A stretch of DNA of 64,000 nucleotides from Flavobacteriales bacterium (GCA_019694805.1 JAIBBG010000006.1:51178-115177), one strand, 5' to 3'. Shown: positions 46,085-55,366, numbered from the stretch's first letter. Notes: generated by a model from the sequence alone, not told the origin. A program made the numbers and translations.

Positions 46085-48249
46085 GCACGAACATTGAACG
46101 TTTCGCTTATGACAACACGATCGTGAAGAAATTCGCGTTCGCCACTGCGCTTTGGGGGGCAGTCGGTATGCTTGTCGGAGTTATCATTGCGCTGCAGCTA
46201 GTCTACCCGGCGCTGAATTTTGACTTTCCAATGACTACCTACGGAAGGTTGAGACCATTGCATACGAATGCGGTGATTTTCGCATTTGTGGGAAATGGTA
46301 TTTTTATGGGAGTTTATTATGCACTCCAGCGCCTTACGAAGGCCAGAATGTGGAGTGACAAACTTTCTAATCTTCACTTCTGGGGATGGCAACTCATCAT
46401 CGTGCTCGCCGCACTCACTTTGGTGTTCGGTATTACCACCGGTAAAGAATACGCTGAATTGGAATGGCCAATCGATATCTTGATCACTTTGATTTGGGTC
46501 GTGTTTGGTTTAAACATGTTCATGACCATCATCAACCGTCGTGAGCGTCACCTCTATGTTGCGATCTGGTTCTTCATTGCAACCTGGGTAACAGTTGCCA
46601 TGCTTCACATTGTAAACAGCTTTGAAATGCCTGTTTCTTTGTTGAAGAGTTATTCTTGGTATGCAGGTGTGCAAGACGCACTCGTTCAGTGGTGGTATGG
46701 ACACAATGCCGTGGCATTCTTCCTCACCACTCCTTACCTCGGATTGATGTATTACTTCGTTCCGAAGGCTGCGAACCGTCCGGTTTATTCATACAGACTT
46801 TCGATCATTCACTTCTGGGCTTTGATCTTCTTGTATATCTGGGCAGGCCCACACCACTTGTTGTATACTTCTCTTCCTGATTGGGCTCAATCACTGGGTA
46901 CTGTATTCAGCGTGATGCTTATCGCTCCATCTTGGGGTGGTATGATCAATGGTCTTCTTACTCTTCGCGGTGCATGGGACCGTGTTCGTGAAGATGTCGT
47001 GTTGAAATTCATGGTGGTTGCCGTTACTGCATATGGTATGGCCACTTTCGAAGGCCCAATGCTCTCTTTGAAAAATGTAAATGCCATTTCTCACTTCACC
47101 GATTGGACCATCGCTCACGTACACGTTGGTGCTTTGGGATGGAATGGTTTCCTCACATTCGGTATGTTGTACTGGTTGGTACCACGCATGTGGAAAACAG
47201 AGTTGTATTCACGCAAACTGGCCAACTGGCACTTCTGGATTGGTACTCTCGGTATCGTTCTCTATGCTGTACCTATGTATTGGGCAGGTTGGAGACAAAA
47301 TGAAATGCTCACACAGTTCACAGAAGATGGCCGCTTGCAATATCAATTCCTTGATGTTGTAAAAGGTATGCAAGGTTTCTACGCAATCCGTGCATTAGGT
47401 GGTGTACTCTTCCTGGTGGGTGTGATCTTCCTGATCGTCAATATTTGGAAAACTGTCGCTGCAGGAAGCTTTGTCGCAGAAGAACAAGCAGAAGCTCCTG
47501 CTTTGGCTAAACGCGTTGAAATCCACGGAAAGGAACACTGGCACAGAGTGATCGAAAGAAAACCTGTTCAAATGTTGGTACTCGCATTGCTCGCGGTTGC
47601 TGTTGGTGGTATCATCGAAATGATCCCAACCTTCCTCATCAAATCCAATATCCCAACCATCACGGAAGTGAAACCTTATACTCCACTTGAATTGGAAGGA
47701 CGTGATATATATATCCGTGAAGGTTGTTATACCTGTCACTCACAAATGGTAAGACCATTCAGAGCTGAAACAGAACGTTATGGAGAATACTCTAAAGCAG
47801 GTGAATTCGTATATGATCACCCATTCCAATGGGGATCTAAACGTACCGGTCCGGATTTGGCCCGTGAAGGTGTTGGCAACAACAAGAAGTCAAACTCATG
47901 GCACTACAATCACATGACTGACCCTACTTCAACTTCTCCTAACTCTATCATGCCAAGGTATCCATGGATACTCTCCAATAAGATTGATGAAAGCATGACT
48001 CCTGCAAAGATTCGTGCGATGATCACCCTTGGTGTTCCTTATCCTGAAGGATATGATCAGTTAGCCGTTGAAGAAATGCATAAGCAAGCTCAGACCATTT
48101 ATGATGATCTGAAAGCCAACGAAGCTCAATTGCTGCTTGGAGAAGATGGTCTGGCACCAGATCAGGAGATCATAGCTCTGATCGCCTATCTGCAGAAGCT
48201 CGGCCATGATATTGATGTTCACAACAACAATACAACCGCTGCAAAATGA
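46081..48249 (+). CDS. ccoNO: cbb3-type cytochrome c oxidase subunits I and II (CcoNO fusion)
   Basis: 722-residue fusion. The CcoN part (about 1-470) has some twelve helices carrying the heme b, heme b3 and CuB histidines (YGRLRPLHTNAVIFAF, QWWYGHNAVAF, WAGPHHLLYTSLPDW, HVHVGALGWNGF). CcoO begins with a membrane anchor at about 497 (VQMLVLALLAVAVGGIIEM) and has one c-type heme site, REGCYTCHSQMVRPF, near 548. Subunit fusion is the usual form in Bacteroidota. It reduces O2 to water at high affinity. It overlaps ccoS at the front and the ccoQ-like gene at the end, both by ATGA. Confidence 0.97.
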   Translation: MSTNIERFAYDNTIVKKFAFATALWGAVGMLVGVIIALQLVYPALNFDFPMTTYGRLRPLHTNAVIFAFVGNGIFMGVYYALQRLTKARMWSDKLSNLHFWGWQLIIVLAALTLVFGITTGKEYAELEWPIDILITLIWVVFGLNMFMTIINRRERHLYVAIWFFIATWVTVAMLHIVNSFEMPVSLLKSYSWYAGVQDALVQWWYGHNAVAFFLTTPYLGLMYYFVPKAANRPVYSYRLSIIHFWALIFLYIWAGPHHLLYTSLPDWAQSLGTVFSVMLIAPSWGGMINGLLTLRGAWDRVREDVVLKFMVVAVTAYGMATFEGPMLSLKNVNAISHFTDWTIAHVHVGALGWNGFLTFGMLYWLVPRMWKTELYSRKLANWHFWIGTLGIVLYAVPMYWAGWRQNEMLTQFTEDGRLQYQFLDVVKGMQGFYAIRALGGVLFLVGVIFLIVNIWKTVAAGSFVAEEQAEAPALAKRVEIHGKEHWHRVIERKPVQMLVLALLAVAVGGIIEMIPTFLIKSNIPTITEVKPYTPLELEGRDIYIREGCYTCHSQMVRPFRAETERYGEYSKAGEFVYDHPFQWGSKRTGPDLAREGVGNNKKSNSWHYNHMTDPTSTSPNSIMPRYPWILSNKIDESMTPAKIRAMITLGVPYPEGYDQLAVEEMHKQAQTIYDDLKANEAQLLLGEDGLAPDQEIIALIAYLQKLGHDIDVHNNNTTAAK

Positions 48250-48419
48250 AATTCATCAACTATCTCACATCGATAACCGGGATTAGCATTTATCCGCTGA
48301 TTTCGCTGATGATTTTCACTGTGATTTTCACTGTTGTGCTTTACAAAACATTTTCTGAAAGCAAACAGAGTATTGCAGAGCAAAAAAATATTCCTCTTGA
48401 TGACCAACCTTCAATCTGA
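48246..48419 (+). CDS. ccoQ: CcoQ/FixQ-like small cbb3 subunit IV
   Basis: 57-codon gene whose ATG overlaps the ccoNO stop (ATGA). It begins MKFINYLTSITGISIYPL, has one membrane helix (about 16-33, with SLMIFTVIFTVVLYKTF) and a short charged tail (SESKQSIAEQK). Size, helix and position between CcoO and CcoP match the CcoQ family, which stabilises the complex. The assignment rests on context and topology more than on sequence identity. Confidence 0.8.
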   Translation: MKFINYLTSITGISIYPLISLMIFTVIFTVVLYKTFSESKQSIAEQKNIPLDDQPSI

Positions 48420-48426
48420 CAAACCT

Positions 48427-49638
48427 ATGCTGACCACATATAAATCAATTCGGTTTTTCACCACTGTACTTGCACTGGTTGCAACACAGACTGGTGTGTT
48501 CGCGCAGGCCGCTGCTGCGGCAACCGCACCCGCTGCGGAACCTGTTAAGCAATCAGTGTATACCAGCCCGGTGTTTTACGCACTGGCACTTGTAGCCCTG
48601 GTGTTGCTCATATTTATCTTCCAACTTAGCAAAGTGGTTTCGGCTGTTGCCAAAAACTACCAGCGAGGTGATGGCAGTGCCTGGGATAAAATGAAAATGG
48701 TGGTTGCGATCATCACAGCAACCTTGTTCTTCTCTCAGGATGCTTCAGCTCAAGCTGCAGATGCTGCTGCAGCTGCCACTGCTCCGGAACAGGCGCCTGT
48801 TCTCGATTTTCTCCATCAGGGTTTTGGATACAATGCCATCAATGCATTGGTTGTTGTGATCCTCATAGAGCTATTCGTCGTGGTGTACCTGGTAAGAATG
48901 ATCAAACTGTTCATTGTTAAAGAGGCAGAATTATCTCCACTGAAAGAACACGCCGAAAGAACTTCTGTGTTCTGGGATAAACTCAACGCATCTGTTGCGA
49001 TCGAGAAGGAAGCTGCCGTGCTTACTGATCACGATTATGACGGTATCCGCGAATTGGATAACGCCCTGCCACCATGGTGGAAATATGGATTCTATTTCAC
49101 CATTGTTTGGGCTATGGTTTATCTGGTGTACTTCCATATTTCGAATGGACCATCAAGCGCTGATGAATACAAGGCTCAAATGGATGCCGGTGCTGCTCAG
49201 GTAGCTTCGTATCAAGCAAAAGCAAAGGATTTGGTTACTGAGAAAACAGTGACACTGATGACTGAAGCTTCTGATATCGATGCCGGTAAAGCTGCTTTCG
49301 TTCAATATTGCGCTGTTTGTCACGGACCAGATGGTGGCGGTATCGTAGGTCCAAACCTCACCGATAAATTCTGGCTTCATGGTGGTGATGTGAAAGACGT
49401 TTTCACAACCATCAAATATGGAGTGGCCGGTAAGGGTATGAAATCATGGCAACAGGAATTGTCTCCAAAAATGATTGCTCAAGTATCTTCTTTCGTACTG
49501 TCTTTGCAGGGAACTACACCAGCTAGTCCTAAAGCACCGGAAGGAACAGAATATATTCCTGGCGGTGCAGCTGCAGATACTACACAAACAACAGCAACAG
49601 ATACTTTGGTGACAGATAGCACAGAAATGATGAAGTAA
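48427..49638 (+). CDS. ccoP: cbb3 oxidase subunit III, monoheme CcoP with duplicated N-terminal segment
   Basis: 403-residue membrane-anchored c-type cytochrome. A stretch of about 170 residues before the usual CcoP anchor contains two similar units, each a hydrophobic helix ending FAQ/SAQ, then an Ala-rich linker ending ATAP, then another helix. The classical CcoP anchor follows (WWKYGFYFTIVWAMVYLVYFH). A single heme c motif CAVCHG lies near 295; proteobacterial CcoP has two. The C-terminus is Thr/Ala-rich. The frame starts at 48334 inside ccoQ, but the ATG at 48427, seven bases after its stop, is preferred. Confidence 0.93.
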   Translation: MLTTYKSIRFFTTVLALVATQTGVFAQAAAAATAPAAEPVKQSVYTSPVFYALALVALVLLIFIFQLSKVVSAVAKNYQRGDGSAWDKMKMVVAIITATLFFSQDASAQAADAAAAATAPEQAPVLDFLHQGFGYNAINALVVVILIELFVVVYLVRMIKLFIVKEAELSPLKEHAERTSVFWDKLNASVAIEKEAAVLTDHDYDGIRELDNALPPWWKYGFYFTIVWAMVYLVYFHISNGPSSADEYKAQMDAGAAQVASYQAKAKDLVTEKTVTLMTEASDIDAGKAAFVQYCAVCHGPDGGGIVGPNLTDKFWLHGGDVKDVFTTIKYGVAGKGMKSWQQELSPKMIAQVSSFVLSLQGTTPASPKAPEGTEYIPGGAAADTTQTTATDTLVTDSTEMMK

Positions 49639-49655
49639 TATATTTCCGAAGAAAG

Positions 49656-49663
49656 TAATTTTG
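49656..49663 (+). promoter_or_regulatory. Possible internal -7 element before ccoG
   Basis: TAATTTTG matches TAnnTTTG and lies 28 bases before the ccoG ATG in a 52-base gap after ccoP. No good TTG at -33 was found, so an internal promoter for ccoGH is only possible. Confidence 0.25.
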
Positions 49664-49690
49664 GCAATATAATAATGATAACCCCGGGAT

Positions 49691-51097
49691 ATGAATACGA
49701 TACAAGATGAAGATGGCTCATTCAGAGATTCGGTAACACACATTGATGAATCTGGTCACCGGGTTTTCTTTTATCCGAAGAAACCATCAGGAAGGTTATA
49801 CCAAGCACGTACTTATGTGAGTTTTGCCTTCCTGGTGATTTTCCTCACAATTCCTTTTTTGAAGATTGATGGCGATCCGCTTTTCCTCTTCAATATTGTA
49901 GAACGCAAATTCATTCTCTTCGGCGTTCGCTTCTGGCCTCAGGATTTTTTCATCTTTATGGTTGGGATGATCACATTCATTGTGTTCATCGCGCTCTTCA
50001 CGGTTGTTTATGGCCGTGTGTTCTGCGGATGGGTCTGTCCGCAGACAGTTTTTATGGAAATGATCTTCCGCAAAATTGAATATGCTATTGATGGCGATGC
50101 GAATTACCAAAAGGCATTGAGGAAAATGCCATGGAATGCCGAGAAGATCAGAAAACGCGTTACCAAATGGATCGTGTTCTATATCGTCGCGTTTATCGTG
50201 TCGAATGTGTTCCTTTCTTATATCATTGGTATGGATAAATTGTACAGCATAGTTACCGAACCGCTGTCACAACATATTGGTGGATTGATCCTCATGCTCA
50301 TCTTCAGTTTTGTTTTCTTTTTTGTTTATCTGTGGTTTCGTGAACAAGCCTGTTTGGTGGTCTGCCCCTACGGTCGTATGCAAGGCGTATTGCTCGATAA
50401 GCACTCAATTGTCGTGGCATATGACCATGTTCGTGGCGAACCGCGTCATAAACCAACCAAAGAAGAACTGAAGAACGTAGGCGATTGTGTGGATTGCAAT
50501 GAATGCGTTCGTGTTTGCCCAACAGGCATTGATATCAGGAATGGTACTCAATTGGAATGTACCAACTGCACAGCATGTATTGACGCTTGCGACACCGTCA
50601 TGGATAAGGTTCACAAGCCGCGCGGTCTGGTACGTTATGCCAGTGAATTCACCATTCAAAGTGGTAAACGATTGCGCTGGACGCCAAGAATGATGGCTTA
50701 CACGGGAGTGTTGTTTGTTCTCATCGGATTGGAAAGTTTCCTCCTGATTACTCGTTCTGACTTAGACGTTACTGTTGTTCGTGCTAAAGGAACATTATTC
50801 TATACAGAACCCGACGGCAGTATCAGCAATCTTTATAATGTAAAAATCATCAATAAAACGAAGGATGATATGCCGCTTCAATTTGTTAGTCTTGCAGAGG
50901 GTGCAACCATCAGATTGGTCGGTAATCAGGACCTTGTTGTGAAGAAGGATAGTTTGCTGGATACTCAGTTCTTCGTCATCCTACCTGCTGATAAGATTAT
51001 GCAGCAAAAAACAAAAATGAAAGTTGAAGTTTTAAGCAACGGTAAAAAAATTGTAGAAGCCAAAACAACTTTTCTGGGACCTGCCCATAAAAAATAA
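49691..51097 (+). CDS. ccoG: Cytochrome c oxidase accessory protein CcoG
   Basis: 468-residue polytopic ferredoxin-like protein, thought to reduce copper for delivery to cbb3 oxidase. Membrane helices occur near 30-50, 80-105, 150-175 and 195-215, with VFCGWVCPQTVFME and EQACLVVCPYGRMQG between. Two 4Fe-4S motifs follow: CVDCNECVRVCP (near 265) and CTNCTACIDACD. After a further helix, the C-terminal 130 residues form an Ig-like periplasmic domain. The order after ccoP and before ccoH is the standard GH arrangement. Confidence 0.96.
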   Translation: MNTIQDEDGSFRDSVTHIDESGHRVFFYPKKPSGRLYQARTYVSFAFLVIFLTIPFLKIDGDPLFLFNIVERKFILFGVRFWPQDFFIFMVGMITFIVFIALFTVVYGRVFCGWVCPQTVFMEMIFRKIEYAIDGDANYQKALRKMPWNAEKIRKRVTKWIVFYIVAFIVSNVFLSYIIGMDKLYSIVTEPLSQHIGGLILMLIFSFVFFFVYLWFREQACLVVCPYGRMQGVLLDKHSIVVAYDHVRGEPRHKPTKEELKNVGDCVDCNECVRVCPTGIDIRNGTQLECTNCTACIDACDTVMDKVHKPRGLVRYASEFTIQSGKRLRWTPRMMAYTGVLFVLIGLESFLLITRSDLDVTVVRAKGTLFYTEPDGSISNLYNVKIINKTKDDMPLQFVSLAEGATIRLVGNQDLVVKKDSLLDTQFFVILPADKIMQQKTKMKVEVLSNGKKIVEAKTTFLGPAHKK

Positions 51098-51121
51098 CGA
51101 TCACCTATAAAATCACACGTC

Positions 51122-51565
51122 ATGAATATCAATTGGGGTTGGAAATTAACGATAGTCTACGTGGCATTCGCTGCCGGTATACTCACCTTGGTTTTTAAAG
51201 CAAAAGGTCAGAAAGTGGATCTGGTAACTCCAGACTATTACAAACAAGAATTGGCATTCAGTGGTCGTCTCGATGCGACACGCAATGCCTCCGCTCTGTC
51301 TGCACCGGTGAAATTTGAGTACGCAGGTGAGGCTATTGCTGTAACTTTTCCTACTGAATGTGTAGGTAAAACTATGGATGGACAAATCACCATTTACTGT
51401 CCTTCGGATGCAAGTCTCGACCGAACATTGGCCATCTCTACTGATGCTTCAGGTACACAATGGGTTTCGAGTGAAGGATTGAAGAAGGGTTTTTATGTCG
51501 CTCGGGCATCCTGGAAAATGGATGATAAAAATTATTATGCTGAAGAAGCTATACAAGTGCAATAA
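51122..51565 (+). CDS. ccoH: FixH/CcoH family protein
   Basis: 147-residue protein with one N-terminal helix (NWGWKLTIVYVAFAAGILTLVF) and a FixH-type periplasmic beta-domain (DLVTPDYYKQELAFSGRLDATRNA, the family's Y-Y-x-x-x-x-x-Y/F motif). It assists late maturation or stability of the cbb3 complex. It lies 24 bases after ccoG and 20 before the SafE-like gene. Confidence 0.92.
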   Translation: MNINWGWKLTIVYVAFAAGILTLVFKAKGQKVDLVTPDYYKQELAFSGRLDATRNASALSAPVKFEYAGEAIAVTFPTECVGKTMDGQITIYCPSDASLDRTLAISTDASGTQWVSSEGLKKGFYVARASWKMDDKNYYAEEAIQVQ

Positions 51566-51585
51566 AATAACCCGATCCCCAAGTC

Positions 51586-52284
51586 ATGGAATTCGTTTTT
51601 GCCGCATTAATACTTGGTCTTGCTGGTAGTCTACACTGCATGGGTATGTGTGGTCCGCTGGTCATGGCTGTACATAGTGTGAAAAGCGATGGTGCTTGGT
51701 GGACGAGAAAATTGGTGTATCACTTTGGCAGACTTATGGTCTATGCCACACTGGGGGCGATTTCGGGTTCTGTTGGAACTGCTTTCGAAGCTTTTGGCTT
51801 TCAACGGTGGTTATCTCTCGCAGCCGGTTTGATGATGCTCTTGTTTTTGGCTTGGCCATTGGGCTTCAATAAATTCAAAACAGGTCCACTAAGTCTGATC
51901 GGTTGGATTAAAACAAAATTCTCTTCACTGATCAGCAGAAAAAGTTTGTCTTCACATTTCACCTTGGGCATCATCAATGGATTGTTGCCTTGCGGTTTGG
52001 TTTATGTAGCACTTTCTGCATCACTCGCACTCGGTCATGTAGGCAAGAGTGCATTATTCATGGCACTCTTTGGCCTGGGTACAACACCTGCACTATTTGC
52101 AACCGGAAGCATCATGCAATGGCTTACCCAAAAATTTCGTGTAAAGTCTTATCGTACCATTCAAATTTCTTTGATGGTTATTTCTATGCTTTTGATCGTG
52201 CGCGGTGCAAATCTGGGCATCCCTTATCTAAGTCCTCAGATGTCAGCAAAAACCCATAAGGTAGATTGTTGTCATAAGCCATAG
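51586..52284 (+). CDS. SafE-like permease of the cbb3 cluster (COG2836 type)
   Basis: 232-residue membrane protein with six to seven helices. It has the Gly-rich GLAGSLHCMGMCGPLVMA start and the conserved second signature GIINGLLPCGLVYVALSAS. The cysteine pairs CMGMC and LPCG are typical of the COG2836 heavy-metal or DsbD-like transporters that close ccoNOPGHI clusters in many bacteria and are proposed to move copper or reductant. A metal-binding tail (KVDCCHKP) ends the protein. Confidence 0.88.
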   Translation: MEFVFAALILGLAGSLHCMGMCGPLVMAVHSVKSDGAWWTRKLVYHFGRLMVYATLGAISGSVGTAFEAFGFQRWLSLAAGLMMLLFLAWPLGFNKFKTGPLSLIGWIKTKFSSLISRKSLSSHFTLGIINGLLPCGLVYVALSASLALGHVGKSALFMALFGLGTTPALFATGSIMQWLTQKFRVKSYRTIQISLMVISMLLIVRGANLGIPYLSPQMSAKTHKVDCCHKP

Positions 52285-52429
52285 GACTCAGATCTTATTC
52301 ACGTTTGTTCGAATGTTGTTCTCTTTTCATGACGGAGTTCCTTTATTACCGTATACTCTATTGGGATTTATTCAAATAGGAAAAATATTGGAAGGAGATA
52401 GGGGTGAATAGGTAGCAGGTTGTCAACAT

Positions 52430-52446
52430 AGCAAAACCCATTTGCT
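52430..52446 (+). promoter_or_regulatory. Hairpin directly preceding the TonB receptor start codon
   Basis: AGCAAA and TTTGCT with a five-base loop, ending at the base before the ATG. In mRNA it would form just upstream of, and touching, the start codon. Confidence 0.35.
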
Positions 52447-54810
52447 ATGAAACTTCGTTTTTTTCTTTTTTACCTCGTTATTGGCCTGACTATCCCTATG
52501 CAGGCTCAGGAAAATCAGGCCTTGAAACAAACCGTTCGGGGAACTGTTACAGACAAAGTATCGGGTGAAACACTGATAGGTGCCGTTGTTACCGTGTTTG
52601 GTTCTGATCCCACCATCGCTTCTGCATCAGATTTGGATGGAAATTTCAGATTATCAAATGTTCCGGTAGGTCGGAGAACATTCACCGTTGTACTGATGGG
52701 TTATAAGAGCGTTACACTTTCTGATATACTCGTCAATTCAGGGAAAGAGCTCGTATTGAATGTGGCCATGGAAGAAGAATTGGTGCTGACTTCAGAAGTA
52801 ACCATCACAGCACAGGAAAACAAAAAGGAGCCACTCAACGCCATGGCCGGAGTAAGCACAAGGACTTTCAGTGTAGAAGAAACGCAAAAGTTTGCTGCCG
52901 CAGTGAATGACCCATCACGAATGGCTACTTCATTCGCCGGTGTGGTGAGTGGCGATGATGGCAATAACAAAATCTCCATCCGTGGCAATTCACCGTACGG
53001 TTTGTTGTGGCGAATGGAAGGATCTGATATTCCAAATCCAAATCACTTTGCCAATCCCATGTCATCCGGCGGAGGAATTTCAATCCTAAGTGCACAGACC
53101 TTGAGTAATTCTGATTTCTTCACCGGGGCTTTTCCCGCGGAGTATGGTAATGCACTCTCGGGTGTCTTTGATCTTCGGTTGAGAAAGGGAAACAACGAAA
53201 AGCGTGAATACACCCTTCAGGCTGGTTTTATGGGCTTGGATGCTGCGGTGGAAGGTCCATTCAGTAAAAATTACAAAGGTTCTTATTTGGTCAACTATAG
53301 GTATTCAACACTTTCAATTTTGGATAAAGTTGGGGTGCCATTGGATGGTGTCACCAATTTTCAGGATGTCTCTTTTAATTTCTATTTCCCCACCAACAAA
53401 GCAGGCAATTTCGAATTGTATGGTTTTGGAGGATTGAGTGACCAAAAGAATAAAGCAGTGCGCGATACTTCTGAATGGGATTATAGCTGGCAACGTTACG
53501 ATAGCCGCTATTTTTCCAATACGGGCGCAATTGGACTCAAACACGTTATTAACCTGAATGAAAAGACCTACCTGCAATCTGCTGTGGTGTTGTCTGGTAA
53601 TCATATCGGCTATGAACAGGAAAAGTTGGATGATGATTTTAGTAAAATAAAGGACTATGAAGAATCTGATTCTAAAACACGGGCTTTAGGTTCGCTGATT
53701 TTAAACCATAAATTCAATGCAAGACATCACGTGCGAGCTGGTGCTTATTATAACGTTTTCGGATTTCAGGTGTACAAAAAGTATCTTGATCTAAATGATA
53801 TGAAGTTTTACGTGCCTTACGATAGAAGCGGTGAAACGCAAACAGTTCAGACTTTTGCACAATGGAAATTCCGCGTTACTGAACAGTTGACGCTCAACAC
53901 GGGTTTTCATTATCTGCGTGTGAATGACAATGGCACCGATTCTTTCGAACCCAGATTTTCTGCGCGATATCAAATCAACGAGGACAATACAGTAACCCTC
54001 GGTTATGGCCTGCACAGTCAAATGCAAGCTGTTTCTATTTACAACACCACCATCACAGCAGACGACCTTTCCATTTCTCGACCCAACAAAAATCTTGACC
54101 TGAACAAGGCTCATCATTTTGTGGCTGGCTATGAAAGAAGCTTAACCAAGTATTTGTATGTGAAATCAGAACTCTATTATCAATCATTGTTCAATATTGC
54201 GATCAGTCCTGATAGTGGAAGCACTTTCTCAACTTTGAATAGCACAGAAGGTGTGAACTTCGGTAAATTGGTAAACCATGGTCTGGGAAGAAACTATGGA
54301 GCGGAGCTCACGCTCGAACAATTTACCCATCATAACATGTACTTCCTGCTTTCTGCTTCCATATACAATTCTGAATACCGCGCACAGGATAAGGTATGGA
54401 GGAATACTCAATTCAACACAGGGCATGCTCTGTCATTCACTGCGGGCAAGGAATTCAATGTGGGTAAGGTTGAAAAGAACAAACAACTTGGTATCAATAT
54501 GAGGATGATTTACACCGGAGGTATGCGCAGAACACCGATCGACATCGAGGCCTCTTTAGCCAAAGGTGAAACGGTTACCATAGATAGCAAGGCGTTCTCT
54601 GAACAAAATAAAGACTATCTGAGATTTGACGTGAGGATTAGTCTTAGAACCAATCATGCCAAATCAACTTCAACATTGGCGCTCGACTTGTTAAACGCAA
54701 CCAACCATAAGAATGTCTATGGTCAATATTTTGAACCGGAAAGTGGTAGCATTCGAACCATCCATCAGGTGCCTTTGTTACCAGTACTCAGTTACAAATT
54801 AGAATTCTGA
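52447..54810 (+). CDS. TonB-dependent receptor with carboxypeptidase-regulatory-like N-domain
   Basis: 787-residue outer-membrane receptor. After the signal peptide (MKLRFFLFYLVIGLTIPMQAQ) comes a carboxypeptidase-regulatory-like domain (about 29-115; VRGTVTDKVSGETLIGAVVTVFG). The plug is at about 125-245, with KISIRGNSPYGLLWRMEGSDIPNPNH, here broken by Gly/Trp. The 22-strand barrel region ends in Phe (SYKLEF), as such barrels do. The substrate is unknown. No SusD gene is adjacent, so a metal-chelate or peptide receptor is as likely as a glycan one. It lies after the cbb3 locus with 162 bases between; no direct link is implied. Confidence 0.92.
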   Translation: MKLRFFLFYLVIGLTIPMQAQENQALKQTVRGTVTDKVSGETLIGAVVTVFGSDPTIASASDLDGNFRLSNVPVGRRTFTVVLMGYKSVTLSDILVNSGKELVLNVAMEEELVLTSEVTITAQENKKEPLNAMAGVSTRTFSVEETQKFAAAVNDPSRMATSFAGVVSGDDGNNKISIRGNSPYGLLWRMEGSDIPNPNHFANPMSSGGGISILSAQTLSNSDFFTGAFPAEYGNALSGVFDLRLRKGNNEKREYTLQAGFMGLDAAVEGPFSKNYKGSYLVNYRYSTLSILDKVGVPLDGVTNFQDVSFNFYFPTNKAGNFELYGFGGLSDQKNKAVRDTSEWDYSWQRYDSRYFSNTGAIGLKHVINLNEKTYLQSAVVLSGNHIGYEQEKLDDDFSKIKDYEESDSKTRALGSLILNHKFNARHHVRAGAYYNVFGFQVYKKYLDLNDMKFYVPYDRSGETQTVQTFAQWKFRVTEQLTLNTGFHYLRVNDNGTDSFEPRFSARYQINEDNTVTLGYGLHSQMQAVSIYNTTITADDLSISRPNKNLDLNKAHHFVAGYERSLTKYLYVKSELYYQSLFNIAISPDSGSTFSTLNSTEGVNFGKLVNHGLGRNYGAELTLEQFTHHNMYFLLSASIYNSEYRAQDKVWRNTQFNTGHALSFTAGKEFNVGKVEKNKQLGINMRMIYTGGMRRTPIDIEASLAKGETVTIDSKAFSEQNKDYLRFDVRISLRTNHAKSTSTLALDLLNATNHKNVYGQYFEPESGSIRTIHQVPLLPVLSYKLEF

Positions 54811-54908
54811 ACACATGATGGATCTGCTCTTCGTCGGAATGATGTCAGCGTGATGTATCACCGTAAAGAAGAGATTAGAGAATTATGGAATGTTGTGTTG
54901 GACTATAT

Positions 54909-54951
54909 CATTCGCATCATCGGTATGAAGAACATACAGATGGTGCGAATG
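54909..54951. terminator. Long imperfect hairpin between convergent genes
   Basis: A 13-bp arm CATTCGCATCATC pairs with GATGGTGCGAATG (one G-T wobble). After one mismatch an inner 5-bp GTATG/CATAC stem closes an AAGAA loop. TGTTTTCTT follows on the plus strand. It lies 98 bases after the TonB-receptor stop and 43 before the convergent gene end. It is most likely a terminator, although far from the stop; a palindromic element is an alternative. Confidence 0.55.
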
Positions 54952-54994
54952 TGTTTTCTTGAGCTCATTATTTGAAGAGCATCAATCAATCATG

Positions 54995-55366
54995 CTACAT
55001 GGAACTCGCATCTGATTCGGTTTTCTTCATGAGAAAACGTTTGTAGAATGCCCAGCTGTAATAAACCACCAATGATGTGATTCCTGCTGAGAACAGGACC
55101 AATGCAGGACCGCGTGTACAATCATTGCAGAAAAATTCACCACACATCCAAGTTGAGTTGGCACTAATCCAAAATAATACAGCTAGATTATGTGCGAATT
55201 CGGAGGGCATTTTTCGCGTTTTGATCACGATGAAAAGTGCGATCAGGAAAGTAGGGATAATCATGATGACCCCGAGTGTATGCGATAACATGCACCAACA
55301 GGTATCCTTTACCAACCAAAAGATGATGTGAAGGTTTTCTACACGTCTAAGTTTTTCTGAAATCAT
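54995..55366 (-). CDS. Uncharacterised small membrane protein
   Basis: 123 residues with probably four membrane segments: about 10-25 (LHIIFWLVKDTCWCML), 28-46 (LGVIMIIPTFLIALFIVI), 58-75 (LAVLFWISANSTWMCGEFF) and 88-106 (ALVLFSAGITSLVVYYSWAF). The conserved-looking WLVKD, P, and W-x-x-x-N-S-T-W-M-x-G-E-F-F patterns suggest a genuine family. I recognise similar Bacteroidota proteins of unknown function but cannot name one. The frame opens at 55399; the ATG at 55366 fits better and lies beyond the helicase terminator. Confidence 0.6.
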   Translation of the reverse strand: MISEKLRRVENLHIIFWLVKDTCWCMLSHTLGVIMIIPTFLIALFIVIKTRKMPSEFAHNLAVLFWISANSTWMCGEFFCNDCTRGPALVLFSAGITSLVVYYSWAFYKRFLMKKTESDASSM

